A DNA stretch of 64,000 bases from Flavobacterium sp. DG2-3 (GCF_030730925.1 NZ_JAVAMB010000023.1:1-64000), one strand, 5' to 3'; positions 50,248-59,407 are shown, numbered from the stretch's first letter. Numbers and translations are program-made. Notes: a model not told the origin generated them from the sequence alone.

Positions 50248-53200
50248 ATGTATTTTAAACCTTCTTATTTAAATCTAAAGAGTTTTGTCTTTTTAGTTCT
50301 AGCTTTACTTGCCTTTCAGAGCGGTTACAGTAAAACTATTATATTAAAAGAGCCAAAAGTAACAAATAAAATAGAAAAAGCTACTTTAGTTTCTATTTTT
50401 TCAAAACTAACACAGCAAACCGATTACAAATTCAGTTACGGACAAGCTGTAATTGCTGATAATACAGCGTATACCGTAAATTATAATGACGGATCTATAA
50501 CAGCAATTTTGAATGATCTTTCTAAAAAAGCCAATTTCAATTATAACATTAGCGGCAAGCTAATTTTGATTCAAAAAACAGCTGCGCCAAAAGCGGTAAA
50601 CACTAAGGCTGTCGACAGAATTAAAGTAAAAGGAAAAGTCGTTGACGAATTTAAAGTGCCAATTCCTGGAGCTACTGTATCAGAAACTAGTTCGTCAAAT
50701 TCTACAGTTACCAATTTTGATGGAGAATTTGAAATTACGGTTGGAGACGGAAAAACACTTGACATTTCTTATATGGGTTATAAAACCAAAACAGTTGCTG
50801 TACAAAAAGGTTTTATGACGATTCAATTGGAACCGAATACGGCTGAGTTAAATGAAGTTTTGGTTGTTGGTTACGGAAAACAGTCTAAAAAAGACGTTAC
50901 GGGTGCAGTTACACAATTGGAAGCGGCAAACTTCAAACAAGGTGTAAACGTTTCTGTAGATAATTTGATACAAGGAAAAGTTGCGGGTGTGCGTGTTGTC
51001 AATACAAGCGGTGAGCCTGGAGCGGGAGTAAACGTTACCATTAGAGGTGTTGGATCTATTAGAAGCGGAAGTACGCCTTTATTTGTTGTTGATGGTGTGC
51101 CGTTGTCTAATGATGATGTGAGCCCTTCTGGAAGCAACGTCGGATTTGGAAGTTCTTCGGCTAAAAATCCATTGAACTTTTTAAATACAAGCGATATCGA
51201 ATCGATTACGGTTTTGAAAGATGCATCGGCTTCAGCGATTTATGGAGCGAGAGGTTCTAACGGTGTGGTTTTGGTAACAACTAAAAAAGGTTCTAAAGGT
51301 GAAGGAACTTTGACTTTTGATACTTACACTGGAGTTGCAACTGTAGCGAATAAACTAGATGTTTTAAGCGCTGGCGAATATAGAAATGCAATTAAAGACA
51401 AAGCATTTGATCACGGCGGAAATACAGATTGGCAAGATGTAATTTACAGAACGGCTATTACCACAAACAATTCGCTTTCTTTTTCTAAGCAGACAGAATC
51501 TGGAAACTATTATGCTTCGATCGCACAAATGGATCAGGAAGGTGTGGTTCGTAACAGTAACTTCAAACGTCTTTCTGGAAGAATTAACGCAGCAGAATCA
51601 TTTTTGGATAACAAACGTTTGAAAGTAAAAATGAATCTTACGGCAAGTGAAACTAAAGATGACGGAGTTCCAACAAGTGATGACGGAGGTTCTAACGGAC
51701 AATTGATCGTTCATACTTTGATGGCAAATCCAACGCGTTCTGTTTTTGATGCTAACGGAAATTACACCAATTTCAATATGAATGCGCATTACAATCCAGC
51801 GTATTTGTTGAGCATTTACCAAGATCAAACAAGAACGTTGAGAGTTTTAGGAAACTTAGAAGCTTCTTTAAGAATTATAGATGGATTGGAATATAAACTG
51901 AATATTGGTGTTGACCGTTCTATGGCAGAAAGAAACACGACTATTTTTCCAAACTTAACCGATTTGAATCCGAAAGGAAAATATGTTCAGAATAATTTAG
52001 ATTCTAAAAACTCTTTGGTTGAACATTATTTGACTTATAATTTAAATTTAAATAAACATAAAATCGAAGCTTTAGGTGGTTTCTCTTATCAGAAATTTGA
52101 AAGATCGGGAACAAGTTTCAGCATTGACGGAATTGCGAATCAAGGTGAAGGTGTTCCGCCATCAATAAATCCTGGATTTAAAGGAACGCAATCAGGAACT
52201 ACGGGTTATGCGCAAGAAAACGAGTTGCAGTCTTATTTCGGAAGATTAAATTACGGCTTTGATAACAGATATCTACTTACGGCTTCTATGAGAGGTGACG
52301 GATCGACTCGTTTTGGTAAAAACAATAAGTACGGTTATTTCCCATCTTTTGCTTTAGGTTGGAATATTGCTAACGAAAGTTTCTTAAAAGATTCTTCGAC
52401 TTTAAATAATTTAAAATTAAGAGCGAGCTGGGGACAAACAGGAAATCAGGAAGTTGAAAATAAAATTACGCAGGCAAGTTATTCTTTAGCTGGAGCTGAT
52501 GGATATTATTTATACGATGATTTGAATCTGGTAAACGGAGTTTCGGTAAACAGAACGCCAAATCCTGATTTGAAATGGGAAGTTGTAACGCAGTACAACG
52601 TAGGTTTAGATTTTAATTTATGGAATGATAAATTGTACGGAACATTAGATTATTTCAATAAAACAACTACAGATGCTATTTTGAATGTTCCTTCTCAGGC
52701 TTTGAGTCCGACAACTACAATCTGGACCAATATTGACGGTAAAATCATCAATAAAGGTATCGAGTTTATGCTAGGTTCTAAAATCGTTGATACTAAAAAT
52801 TTCTCTTGGAATATCGACATGAACGGTGCGACTCTGAATAATAAAATTGAAGATCTTCCGGTTTCAGAAATCTTAACAGGAACAATTTCAGGACCTGGAC
52901 AATCGGGTGTAAATGCTAATATTTACAAAAGCGGTTATGCAGCGGGATCTTTCTATTTATTGGAGCATATTGGTTTTGATGCCAATGGAGCAAACATCTT
53001 TAAAGATCAAAACGGAGACGGCGTAATTGATAACAGCGATAGAATTATTATCGAAGGTGCGCTTCCAACTTTCTACTACGGATTTAACAGTGATATGAGA
53101 TACAAAAACTTTACGTTCTCGTTCTCTATCATCGGACAAACTGGCGGTTATTTATTGAATAATACAGGTTTGAATGCTTTAAACATAAACAATTTAGCAT

Positions 53201-53532
53201 CTGACCGTAACGTGGCAACAGGTTATTACGAGTCTGGAGCAAATGCAACAAACTCTCCAATTTTATCTACGTTATTCTTAGAAAAATCAGATTTCATCCG
53301 ATTAAATACGGCTCGTATTGGTTACAATTTTGACTTAAAAGGATTAAACTGGATCAACGGATTAACACTTTATGTAACAGGTCAGAACTTAATTACGATT
53401 ACAAATTACACAGGTTATGATCCGTTAATTAATAGTCCGAAATCAAACGGAGGAAACCAATCTATCGGTATCGATTATGCAAGTTATCCAACTTCTAGAA
53501 CATTCAGTTTTGGAGCAACTTTAAAACTATAA
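50248..53532 (+). CDS. SusC/RagA TonB-dependent transporter with STN signalling domain
   Basis: A 1094-aa outer-membrane transporter. Signal peptide (to about residue 28). The STN domain (about 40-110, FSKLTQQTDYKFSYGQAVI) distinguishes it from the other SusC of the window and couples it to FecR. A CarboxypepD-like domain (about 125-200, VKGKVVDEFKVPIPGATV), TonB-box region (ELNEVLVVGYGKQSKKDVTG) and plug (VTIRGVGSIRSGSTPLFVVDG) follow, then the barrel ending in FSFGATLKL. The SusD gene starts 5 bp downstream. The signalling type is common for loci acting on host- or fungus-derived glycans, but the actual ligand is unknown. Confidence 0.96.
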   Translation: MYFKPSYLNLKSFVFLVLALLAFQSGYSKTIILKEPKVTNKIEKATLVSIFSKLTQQTDYKFSYGQAVIADNTAYTVNYNDGSITAILNDLSKKANFNYNISGKLILIQKTAAPKAVNTKAVDRIKVKGKVVDEFKVPIPGATVSETSSSNSTVTNFDGEFEITVGDGKTLDISYMGYKTKTVAVQKGFMTIQLEPNTAELNEVLVVGYGKQSKKDVTGAVTQLEAANFKQGVNVSVDNLIQGKVAGVRVVNTSGEPGAGVNVTIRGVGSIRSGSTPLFVVDGVPLSNDDVSPSGSNVGFGSSSAKNPLNFLNTSDIESITVLKDASASAIYGARGSNGVVLVTTKKGSKGEGTLTFDTYTGVATVANKLDVLSAGEYRNAIKDKAFDHGGNTDWQDVIYRTAITTNNSLSFSKQTESGNYYASIAQMDQEGVVRNSNFKRLSGRINAAESFLDNKRLKVKMNLTASETKDDGVPTSDDGGSNGQLIVHTLMANPTRSVFDANGNYTNFNMNAHYNPAYLLSIYQDQTRTLRVLGNLEASLRIIDGLEYKLNIGVDRSMAERNTTIFPNLTDLNPKGKYVQNNLDSKNSLVEHYLTYNLNLNKHKIEALGGFSYQKFERSGTSFSIDGIANQGEGVPPSINPGFKGTQSGTTGYAQENELQSYFGRLNYGFDNRYLLTASMRGDGSTRFGKNNKYGYFPSFALGWNIANESFLKDSSTLNNLKLRASWGQTGNQEVENKITQASYSLAGADGYYLYDDLNLVNGVSVNRTPNPDLKWEVVTQYNVGLDFNLWNDKLYGTLDYFNKTTTDAILNVPSQALSPTTTIWTNIDGKIINKGIEFMLGSKIVDTKNFSWNIDMNGATLNNKIEDLPVSEILTGTISGPGQSGVNANIYKSGYAAGSFYLLEHIGFDANGANIFKDQNGDGVIDNSDRIIIEGALPTFYYGFNSDMRYKNFTFSFSIIGQTGGYLLNNTGLNALNINNLASDRNVATGYYESGANATNSPILSTLFLEKSDFIRLNTARIGYNFDLKGLNWINGLTLYVTGQNLITITNYTGYDPLINSPKSNGGNQSIGIDYASYPTSRTFSFGATLKL

Positions 53533-53537
53533 TTATT

Positions 53538-55307
53538 ATGAAGACAAATACAATTTTTACTATAAAAACATTCGCGATATTTTCTTTTATATGGCTTTTT
53601 GCAAGCTGTACCAATCTTGACGAAGTTGTTTTGGATGAGGTTTTAGGAGAAGATGCATCCAATCCGGCTGGAGCTCTTGCAGCAGCTTATGACCGTTTGG
53701 GAGACGGAACTTTTGTAGATCACGGAGGAGTTTTCTCTTTACAGGAATACACTACAGACGAAGCGATTCTGCCAACTCGAGGAAGCGACTGGGGAGATGG
53801 TGGAAAATGGAGAGACATGCACGAGTTTACATGGAAATCGGATAATGCGATTGTAGTGGATAACTGGAATAAATTGACAAACGGAATTACGCGTTCGTTA
53901 ACCGCAATTCAGTCGGTTGAAGAAAGTTCAATTCCGGAGAAGAAATTATTTTTAGCGGAAGCGAAAGGACTTTTAGCGTATTATTTATATACAACTTTGG
54001 ATTTATACGGACAAGCGCCATATAGAGATCCGATGAATCCAAACGCGCCATTGCAGATTTTAAAAGCCGATACGCAAATTGATCAATTAATTAAAGATGT
54101 TGAAGCTTTGATTCCAGATTTGGCAGAGATGGGAACACAGCAAACACACCACGGAAGATTTACAAAAGAAGCCGCTTACGGATTCTTGGCAACGATGTAC
54201 TTGAACCGTGCTGTTTTTAAAGATCGTCTTAATGCTACATCAAACTTTAATTTTACTGAAGCTGCAGCAACTGGCACAGGATCAGATATGGATCGTGTAA
54301 TTTATTATACTTCATTGCTTATAAATTCAGGAAAATATTCTTTAGAAAGCGATTATTTCAAGAATTTCGCAAGAGATAATGACAAAGGGAAAGAATTGAT
54401 TTTTGCTATTTCTCAGAAAATAGATTACATCAGAAATGGTTCAAACAGTTTTGCTTACGTGTGTGTAGAACGTAACCAGAGAGCTTCTGCAGCAAATAGA
54501 GGAACAAATGCAGCTTGTACAACTCCTGAGTTTTTTGCTACATGGGATGGAAATCATGATGACCCGAGATTCCAGCAGAAATACCAGTACGGAGACGGAA
54601 CTTGGTTTATGAACGACGGAACTGACGTAAGCGTTCCAGCTACAGATATTGTTCCTAAAAGTGCTAATTTGCCTTGGTTCCACTTTAACAGAGGAATTCA
54701 GTACGGACCACAATACGGACCAATATTATTGTCTTCGGGTTCACTAGAAATGGTTAACGGACGTATTAAAGTTTCGCCATTAGTTATGGAAAAAAGTACT
54801 ACAACCAAAATGGATTTTACGCCTTCTTTAACTTTCAAAAACCCAGCTCAGGCTGTTTTTGCTCAAAACGAAATCAATCAAGGAGCTCGTATTTTTAAAT
54901 ATGAATTTGATCCAGAAGGAGGAAATGGAAACAGTAATGTTGATATTCCGTTGTTTCGTTTAGGAGGAATTTATACGATGAGAGCCGAAGCTTATTTCAG
55001 AAAAGGGAATACGGCTCAAGCTATGGAAGATTTGAACATTTTACGCACCAGCAGAAAAAGAGAATCTTTATACGGAAGTGTAGCAGGTAAGCCTTTAACT
55101 TCAATCGATCAAACTGTTTTATATAACGAAATTGGTTTCGAATTATACTGGGAATTGTACAGAAGACCACAAATGATCCGTTTCGGAAAATTTGATCTTC
55201 CAGGAACCGCAAAACCAGCTTCAGAACCTTACAGAAGAGTATTCCCGATTCCGCAGTCCACAATCGACGTGACTAAAGAATTCAAACAAAATCAAGGATA
55301 CAACTAA
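53538..55307 (+). CDS. SusD/RagB family outer-membrane lipoprotein
   Basis: A 589-aa lipoprotein with lipobox LFASC (Cys24). It begins 5 bp after the susC stop and forms its lid protein. It contains the SusD N-terminal part (FLAEAKGLLAYYLYTTLDLYGQAPYRDP, about residue 135) and late segments IPLFRLGGIYTMRAEAYFRKGN and IGFELYWELYRRPQMIRFGKF. It ends VFPIPQSTIDVTKEFKQNQGYN, characteristic of this family. It is the last gene of the sigma-factor-linked operon and is closed by a strong terminator. Confidence 0.95.
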   Translation: MKTNTIFTIKTFAIFSFIWLFASCTNLDEVVLDEVLGEDASNPAGALAAAYDRLGDGTFVDHGGVFSLQEYTTDEAILPTRGSDWGDGGKWRDMHEFTWKSDNAIVVDNWNKLTNGITRSLTAIQSVEESSIPEKKLFLAEAKGLLAYYLYTTLDLYGQAPYRDPMNPNAPLQILKADTQIDQLIKDVEALIPDLAEMGTQQTHHGRFTKEAAYGFLATMYLNRAVFKDRLNATSNFNFTEAAATGTGSDMDRVIYYTSLLINSGKYSLESDYFKNFARDNDKGKELIFAISQKIDYIRNGSNSFAYVCVERNQRASAANRGTNAACTTPEFFATWDGNHDDPRFQQKYQYGDGTWFMNDGTDVSVPATDIVPKSANLPWFHFNRGIQYGPQYGPILLSSGSLEMVNGRIKVSPLVMEKSTTTKMDFTPSLTFKNPAQAVFAQNEINQGARIFKYEFDPEGGNGNSNVDIPLFRLGGIYTMRAEAYFRKGNTAQAMEDLNILRTSRKRESLYGSVAGKPLTSIDQTVLYNEIGFELYWELYRRPQMIRFGKFDLPGTAKPASEPYRRVFPIPQSTIDVTKEFKQNQGYN

Positions 55308-55341
55308 GTTTGTGTGTTAGTTTATTTTTTATTTTTTTTGA

Positions 55342-55375
55342 AAAAGCCTATTTCGAAAGAGATAGGCTTTTTTTT
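55342..55375 (+). terminator. Rho-independent terminator after susD
   Basis: AAAGCCTAT and ATAGGCTTT pair around a short loop, with A-rich and T8 flanks, 35 bp past the susD stop. Confidence 0.9.
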
Positions 55376-55381
55376 GGGAGC

Positions 55382-55804
55382 TTCTAAGGTGCTGAGGTGC
55401 TGAGGTTCTAAGATGCAGAGGTTCAAAGTAACAAAGTTTAGAAATGTAGAGATGCACTGCAGTGCATCTAACACAAAGTATATCTGTTTTGATTTTCCTT
55501 TGTTTAATAAAAACGTTAGACGCACTGCAGTGCGTCTCTACGGAAAATGTTTGTGGAAAATAGCATAGAACTGTAGAGATGCACTGCAGTGCATCTAACG
55601 CAAGGGATATCTGTTTTGATTTTCCTTTGTTTTAATAAAAACGTTAGACTCACAACAGTGCGTGTCTACAGAAAACCTTGTGGATAAATTTTACACAGAA
55701 ATATACAGATACACAAAGTATCCGCAATCAAAATAAACCTTTGCAACTCTGTCACTTTGCAACTTAAAACCTTAGAATCTTAGCACCTTAGCACCTCAGA
55801 ACCT
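55382..55804. repeat. Nested repeats with a 97-bp tandemly duplicated inner element
   Basis: The gap between susD and the STAS-like gene holds no gene. The outer left arm (55382-55435, TTCTAAGGTGCTGAGGTG and similar) faces the right arm (55740-55804, TTAGCACCTTAGCACCTCAG). Inside are two direct copies (55446-55541 and 55573-55669) of an element. Each copy consists of GTAGAGATGCACTGCAGTGC, a conserved centre (ATATCTGTTTTGATTTTCC) and the inverse arm GACGCACTGCAGTGCGTCTC or a decayed form. Confidence 0.85.
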
Positions 55805-55860
55805 TAAAAAAATATAATAAACGATTAGTTAAATGTAATTTTTATCTGACTGATAATGAG

Positions 55861-55868
55861 TATATTTG
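55861..55868 (+). promoter_or_regulatory. Putative -7 element of the STAS-like gene
   Basis: TATATTTG matches TAnnTTTG and lies 70 bp before the start at 55938. A -33 TTG is not evident. Confidence 0.45.
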
Positions 55869-55937
55869 AGTAGATATTGAACATTCTGAAAATGTTTAAA
55901 TAAAACTTCATTAAATAACTCAAAATGTGTAAAAAAC

Positions 55938-56306
55938 ATGATACATCAAATCGATACGACAGATAATATTGTTGCCTTTAGAGCATTGGCAGAAGTAACA
56001 AAAGAAGATTTTTTGACTACTGTAACTCCAGCGGTTGAGCATTTGGTAAAACAAATCAATGAAATTAATTTTTTACTGGTTTTAGATACTGATATTAAAA
56101 ATTTTACGGCGGGAGCGTGGCTAGAAGACGGACTTTTGGGACTTAAACATTTGGGAAAATGGAACAGAGCCGCAATTGTTACCGATACAGACGAAATTAT
56201 CTCTTTTACAAACGGATTCAGTTATATTGTTCCAGGTGAGTTTCGTGGTTATAAAAAAATAGATTTTAATAAAGCTTTAAACTGGGTCGAAGGCAATATA
56301 AATTGA
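55938..56306 (+). CDS. SpoIIAA-like / STAS-fold protein
   Basis: A 122-aa cytoplasmic protein. Segments NIVAFRALAEVTKEDFLTTVTPAVEHLV, INFLLVLDTDIKNFTAGAWLEDGLLGLKH and RAAIVTDTDEIISFTNGFSYIVPGEFRGY follow the SpoIIAA-like (DUF3478) family. These proteins share the STAS fold of anti-anti-sigma factors but usually lack the phosphorylatable Ser. The function is unknown. It is a single gene, closed by a bidirectional terminator, convergent with a small membrane protein gene. Confidence 0.82.
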   Translation: MIHQIDTTDNIVAFRALAEVTKEDFLTTVTPAVEHLVKQINEINFLLVLDTDIKNFTAGAWLEDGLLGLKHLGKWNRAAIVTDTDEIISFTNGFSYIVPGEFRGYKKIDFNKALNWVEGNIN

Positions 56307-56313
56307 TCTCTTT

Positions 56314-56357
56314 AAAAAAAAAAGAGCGCTTATTTAATTATAAGCGCTCTTTTTTTA
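56314..56357. terminator. Bidirectional terminator
   Basis: AGAGCGCTTAT and ATAAGCGCTCT form an 11-bp stem flanked by A10 and T7 runs. It lies between the STAS-like gene and the small membrane protein gene, which converge. Confidence 0.93.
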
Positions 56358-56376
56358 TGATAGGTATTTTAACCGA

Positions 56377-56652
56377 TTAATGATTGTATTCGATACCGCT
56401 GCTAGAAATGGCATCGTTTTTTTCTTTTTTTATTTCGCAGTATTTTTTATAACCTGCTGATGCTAATATTGGTAATGCTAAACCACCTACAACTGCTCCA
56501 ATTTTTGGATTTCCGGTTTTCTTTAAAATTGCTGCAGCCAAAAGAGCACCAACTCCTGCGCATGCTAATTGCTTTACCGATAGATTTTTATTGTTTAAAG
56601 TTTCAGGGGTAATTCCGTGTAATAATGGGTCTATAAAATTCAAATTCTCCAT
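56377..56652 (-). CDS. Small hydrophobic hypothetical protein
   Basis: A 91-aa protein with two hydrophobic stretches (about 29-44, LACAGVGALLAAAILKK, and 48-66, IGAVVGGLALPILASAGY), likely both membrane helices. A basic, then acidic tail follows. I do not recognise a family. It lies 17 bp downstream of another small membrane protein gene on the same strand and may share its transcript with the acidic 158-aa gene upstream. Confidence 0.65.
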   Translation of the reverse strand: MENLNFIDPLLHGITPETLNNKNLSVKQLACAGVGALLAAAILKKTGNPKIGAVVGGLALPILASAGYKKYCEIKKEKNDAISSSGIEYNH

Positions 56653-56669
56653 GACGTCAATTTATTTAA

Positions 56670-57092
56670 TTATACTTCTTTTTTAATATTGTTTTCATTT
56701 TTAGCGCTATCGCTGTCAGTTTCGCTTTCGATTTTCTCGATTTCGACCTTTTCTTTTTTAATAGCTTGACGTAAAAGAGCAAAAAGGCTCATATATACGT
56801 TTGCCATAAAAACCAGAGAAAACCCTGCCAAAATGTAACCTCTCCAGTCATTTAACAAAAGTTTATAATCGCAAAGGATCAGAAAGGCAATGGTAACGTA
56901 GTGACTGAAGCAGTATTCACAAGTAAGAAGGTAAAAGAACTTTCTGGATAGTATATATCTGTCATTTTTAGAATGTCTGACACACCATTCATGAGGCTCT
57001 CTAAAAATTTCTTCGTGTGTTACAGTCCAGCTAATACAGGCAATCGGAATTGCGAGTAAAAAGAGCCAGACAATCTGAGCAGCTAAAGTCAT
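56670..57092 (-). CDS. Hypothetical multi-span membrane protein
   Basis: A 140-aa protein with an N-terminal hydrophobic helix (about 3-22), two or three more (about 66-80, 86-112) and a charged cytoplasmic C-terminus (113-140, rich in Lys and Glu). A Cys-rich segment RHSKNDRYILSRKFFYLLTCEYCFSHYVT lies in the centre, with CEYC that could bind metal or form a disulphide. The family is not recognised. It lies within a row of three small minus-strand genes. Confidence 0.65.
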   Translation of the reverse strand: MTLAAQIVWLFLLAIPIACISWTVTHEEIFREPHEWCVRHSKNDRYILSRKFFYLLTCEYCFSHYVTIAFLILCDYKLLLNDWRGYILAGFSLVFMANVYMSLFALLRQAIKKEKVEIEKIESETDSDSAKNENNIKKEV

Positions 57093-57128
57093 AACTAATT
57101 AATGCTTTACAATTTACGATTATTTTCC

Positions 57129-57605
57129 TTATTCTCTAGGATGATTCTCTGGATAATGTTCTGCGTCAAAATCATTTAAATTCTCAGGCGCATCATTGTT
57201 TTTTTCAACAGTGTCTTCGTGATCAGAATTGTACTGATCTTTCAAATCCTCTTCTGTATCATCATTTGTAATGGCGTCATCTTCGTTAACAACCCGTTCT
57301 TCATTCGGAATGTTTTCTGATCGGATATTCGTATTTGGCTCAAAATCTCCCTTAGGATGCGAAGAATCTTCAATAAACTCTTCTTGATATTGATACGGAT
57401 CTTCGTCGCGAGCATAATTATCATTATCAACTAATGTATTTTGTTCGTAATAATCAGGATCGCTTTCGCCAAATTCACGATTCTCGTCTTTCTTTAAAAC
57501 TTGTTTAAACTCATCTTCATTAGAATAAGTTCCGTCTACAAGCGTATTTTGGTCGATATAATCAGGATCAAATTGACCATAATCATGGTTGTGCTGCTTT
57601 TCCAT
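57129..57605 (-). CDS. Acidic low-complexity protein with an internal repeat
   Basis: A 158-aa, very acidic, probably disordered soluble protein without signal peptide. Residues 7-24 and 43-60 repeat the pattern (G/S)xxDPDYxxQNTLVD, and Asp/Glu/Asn dominate the rest (EERVVNEDDAITNDDTEEDL near 105). I know no function. It lies 36 bp upstream of a membrane protein gene and follows a TAAATTTG motif read on the minus strand (57720-57713). Such proteins in Flavobacteria may be stress-related, but that is a guess. Confidence 0.65.
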   Translation of the reverse strand: MEKQHNHDYGQFDPDYIDQNTLVDGTYSNEDEFKQVLKKDENREFGESDPDYYEQNTLVDNDNYARDEDPYQYQEEFIEDSSHPKGDFEPNTNIRSENIPNEERVVNEDDAITNDDTEEDLKDQYNSDHEDTVEKNNDAPENLNDFDAEHYPENHPRE

Positions 57606-57712
57606 AATAGTGTTTTTTTTGATTTGTTATTTTCTAATTTAATTTCTTCTAATTATTTGGCTTTTATAAATCTAATGGCATGTACTATTGCTTCACTAAA
57701 AAGCTATTTTTA

Positions 57713-57720
57713 CAAATTTA
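57713..57720 (-). promoter_or_regulatory. Putative -7 element for the three small minus-strand genes
   Basis: Read on the minus strand this is TAAATTTG, matching TAnnTTTG, about 110 bp before the start at 57605. Confidence 0.4.
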
Positions 57721-57836
57721 GCACGTAAATAGAAGGGAGGTCTTATAAAAAATTAAATTATAATTGCATAATTAACAGTTACTTATAATGTAAATAATGT
57801 AAGAAATTATGTAAGTTTATAATGAGGTTACACTTA

Positions 57837-57844
57837 TACATTTG
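57837..57844 (+). promoter_or_regulatory. Putative -7 element of the CinA-C gene
   Basis: TACATTTG matches TAnnTTTG and lies 34 bp before the start at 57879. Confidence 0.5.
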
Positions 57845-57878
57845 GTATGAAATAATTGTGTAATTAAATTTAATCGAT

Positions 57879-58352
57879 ATGGCGTCAGAGAAGGTCACCG
57901 CTTGCTGTAAGGCTTTAATTGAAAAAAACAAGACAATAGCATTTGCAGAAAGTGCTTCAGCAGGAAAAATGTGCTATGAATTTTCTACCGTAATAAACTC
58001 AGGAAGAATTCTCATAGGAGGGATAGTTTGTTATCACACTTCTATGAAAGAGGATTTATTGCACATACCATGGGGAACAATTGAACAGTACAGTGCCGAA
58101 TCTGCAGAAGTAACGAAGCTAATGGCACAGAATTTTTATCGCTATATCAATTCAGACATTTGTGTTGCACTAACAGGTTTAACAACGCCGGGAGGAAGTG
58201 AAAGCGAATCAAAACCTGTCGGGACAATTTTTATACATCTAATTTTAGGAGAAAAGCAAATTGCCAAACGTTACGAATTTAAAGGAACTCCAGAAAGTAT
58301 TATTGACCAAGCAATAGATGTTATAGCCGATTTAATTTTGAAAGAGATTTAG
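57879..58352 (+). CDS. CinA C-terminal-domain amidohydrolase (PncC-like)
   Basis: A 157-aa stand-alone CinA C-terminal domain. TIAFAESASAGKMCYEFS, GGIVCYHTSMKEDLLHIP and VALTGLTTPGGSESESKPVGTIFIHLI match the family, which hydrolyses nicotinamide mononucleotide to nicotinate mononucleotide or recycles related by-products. In place of the usual ES(C/A)TGG the sequence has ESASAGK, a small deviation that could affect activity. It is cytoplasmic, a single gene between small unknown genes and a convergent DsbA-like gene. Confidence 0.85.
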   Translation: MASEKVTACCKALIEKNKTIAFAESASAGKMCYEFSTVINSGRILIGGIVCYHTSMKEDLLHIPWGTIEQYSAESAEVTKLMAQNFYRYINSDICVALTGLTTPGGSESESKPVGTIFIHLILGEKQIAKRYEFKGTPESIIDQAIDVIADLILKEI

Positions 58353-58370
58353 ATATAAAACATAAAAAAC

Positions 58371-58405
58371 AAAAGCCGTAATGAAATTCAACTTTACGGC
58401 CTTTG
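58371..58405. terminator. Bidirectional terminator between CinA-C and DsbA-like genes
   Basis: AAAGCCGTAA and TTACGGCCTTTG pair around an 11-nt loop, with A-rich left and T-rich right flanks. It serves the two convergent genes. Confidence 0.75.
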
Positions 58406-58423
58406 TTATTTATACACTTAAAA

Positions 58424-59407
58424 TTACTTTTTACTGTAAAGAGAACCGTTTTTGATGGTCTTTTTATCCAACAAACCTTGCTGATGTAATCTCTCTAAAA
58501 TAGCTTTAGCTTCAGAAGTTGATTTTTCTAAAATGACAGCATATTCTTTTGGAGCCAATGTTGGATAAATCTCGAACAAATCCATTGGATTCTCATTTTT
58601 AATACTTTTCTTCTTTGCTTCAGGAAACAATGCCAATAGCGTATTTTCGTACCAAGAATAAGGTTTAGAACCATAAACCATCAGTTGGCTATTGGTAGCA
58701 TCTGCAAAAAACAGTGTTGGAAAACCTCGTACTCCAAGACTTTTACCTAAGTTTAAATCTTGATGAAAAAGTTCTTCGGCATCGTCATAATCCGCTTTTA
58801 GCTTTTTTATATTTAAATCTGCGATTTTGGCAGCCTCAGCAATGTTTTCCCATTTTGCGATATTTTTTTTATCCAAATAAAGCTTTTCGCGAAGAATACG
58901 CATAAAAGAAACCGCTTTTTCTTTACTCTGCATTTGCGCTGCTTTCATGGCAATGCAAGAAGGATAAGAAGAATCTAGCGGATCTTCGATCCAAACATTT
59001 CCGTCAATTGGCATTTCGTAATGCAGACTAGCTTCGTCCCAATGATGCGCTACATCAGAAGGTTTGCTAATTCCGCCACTGTTGTAACTCCAATCGGGTA
59101 ATAATCCGCCCATTCGGTAATCAATCTCAAAATAGTCGCCGTATTCTAGTTTTAATTTTCGAAGCTGAGGTTCAATTCCCCAGCAAGAAGAGCAAATAGG
59201 ATCGGTGTAATAAATTATTTTAACGGGTTTATTTTCTGTAGAAATAGCTGTTTTTCCATTCGATTGTTCGCCAACAGGCATTTCACACATTCCGCTTACA
59301 GGATCACACAATAGCGGATTTGTTTTTTCTTCACTCATTTTAGAATTCGTTTGCGACTGACAGCTTGCACTGCAAATCAAGATTAATAAAAGCGACAGTA
59401 TTTTCAT
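58424..59407 (-). CDS. DsbA-family thioredoxin-fold lipoprotein (SpxH/YjbH-like)
   Basis: A 327-aa lipoprotein (lipobox CSAS-Cys16). The thioredoxin-like domain (about 60-270) has the active site CSSC (Cys72, Cys75) in DPICSSCWG, a large helical insertion, and the cis-Pro loop RGFPTLFF. The C-terminal part (about 275-327) resembles a helical/winged region. The overall layout resembles the SpxH/YjbH adapters of Firmicutes, which are cytoplasmic. This copy has a lipid anchor, so it should lie in the periplasm and act as a thiol oxidoreductase. An extra pair of Cys (34 and 41) precedes the domain. Confidence 0.82.
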   Translation of the reverse strand: MKILSLLLILICSASCQSQTNSKMSEEKTNPLLCDPVSGMCEMPVGEQSNGKTAISTENKPVKIIYYTDPICSSCWGIEPQLRKLKLEYGDYFEIDYRMGGLLPDWSYNSGGISKPSDVAHHWDEASLHYEMPIDGNVWIEDPLDSSYPSCIAMKAAQMQSKEKAVSFMRILREKLYLDKKNIAKWENIAEAAKIADLNIKKLKADYDDAEELFHQDLNLGKSLGVRGFPTLFFADATNSQLMVYGSKPYSWYENTLLALFPEAKKKSIKNENPMDLFEIYPTLAPKEYAVILEKSTSEAKAILERLHQQGLLDKKTIKNGSLYSKK

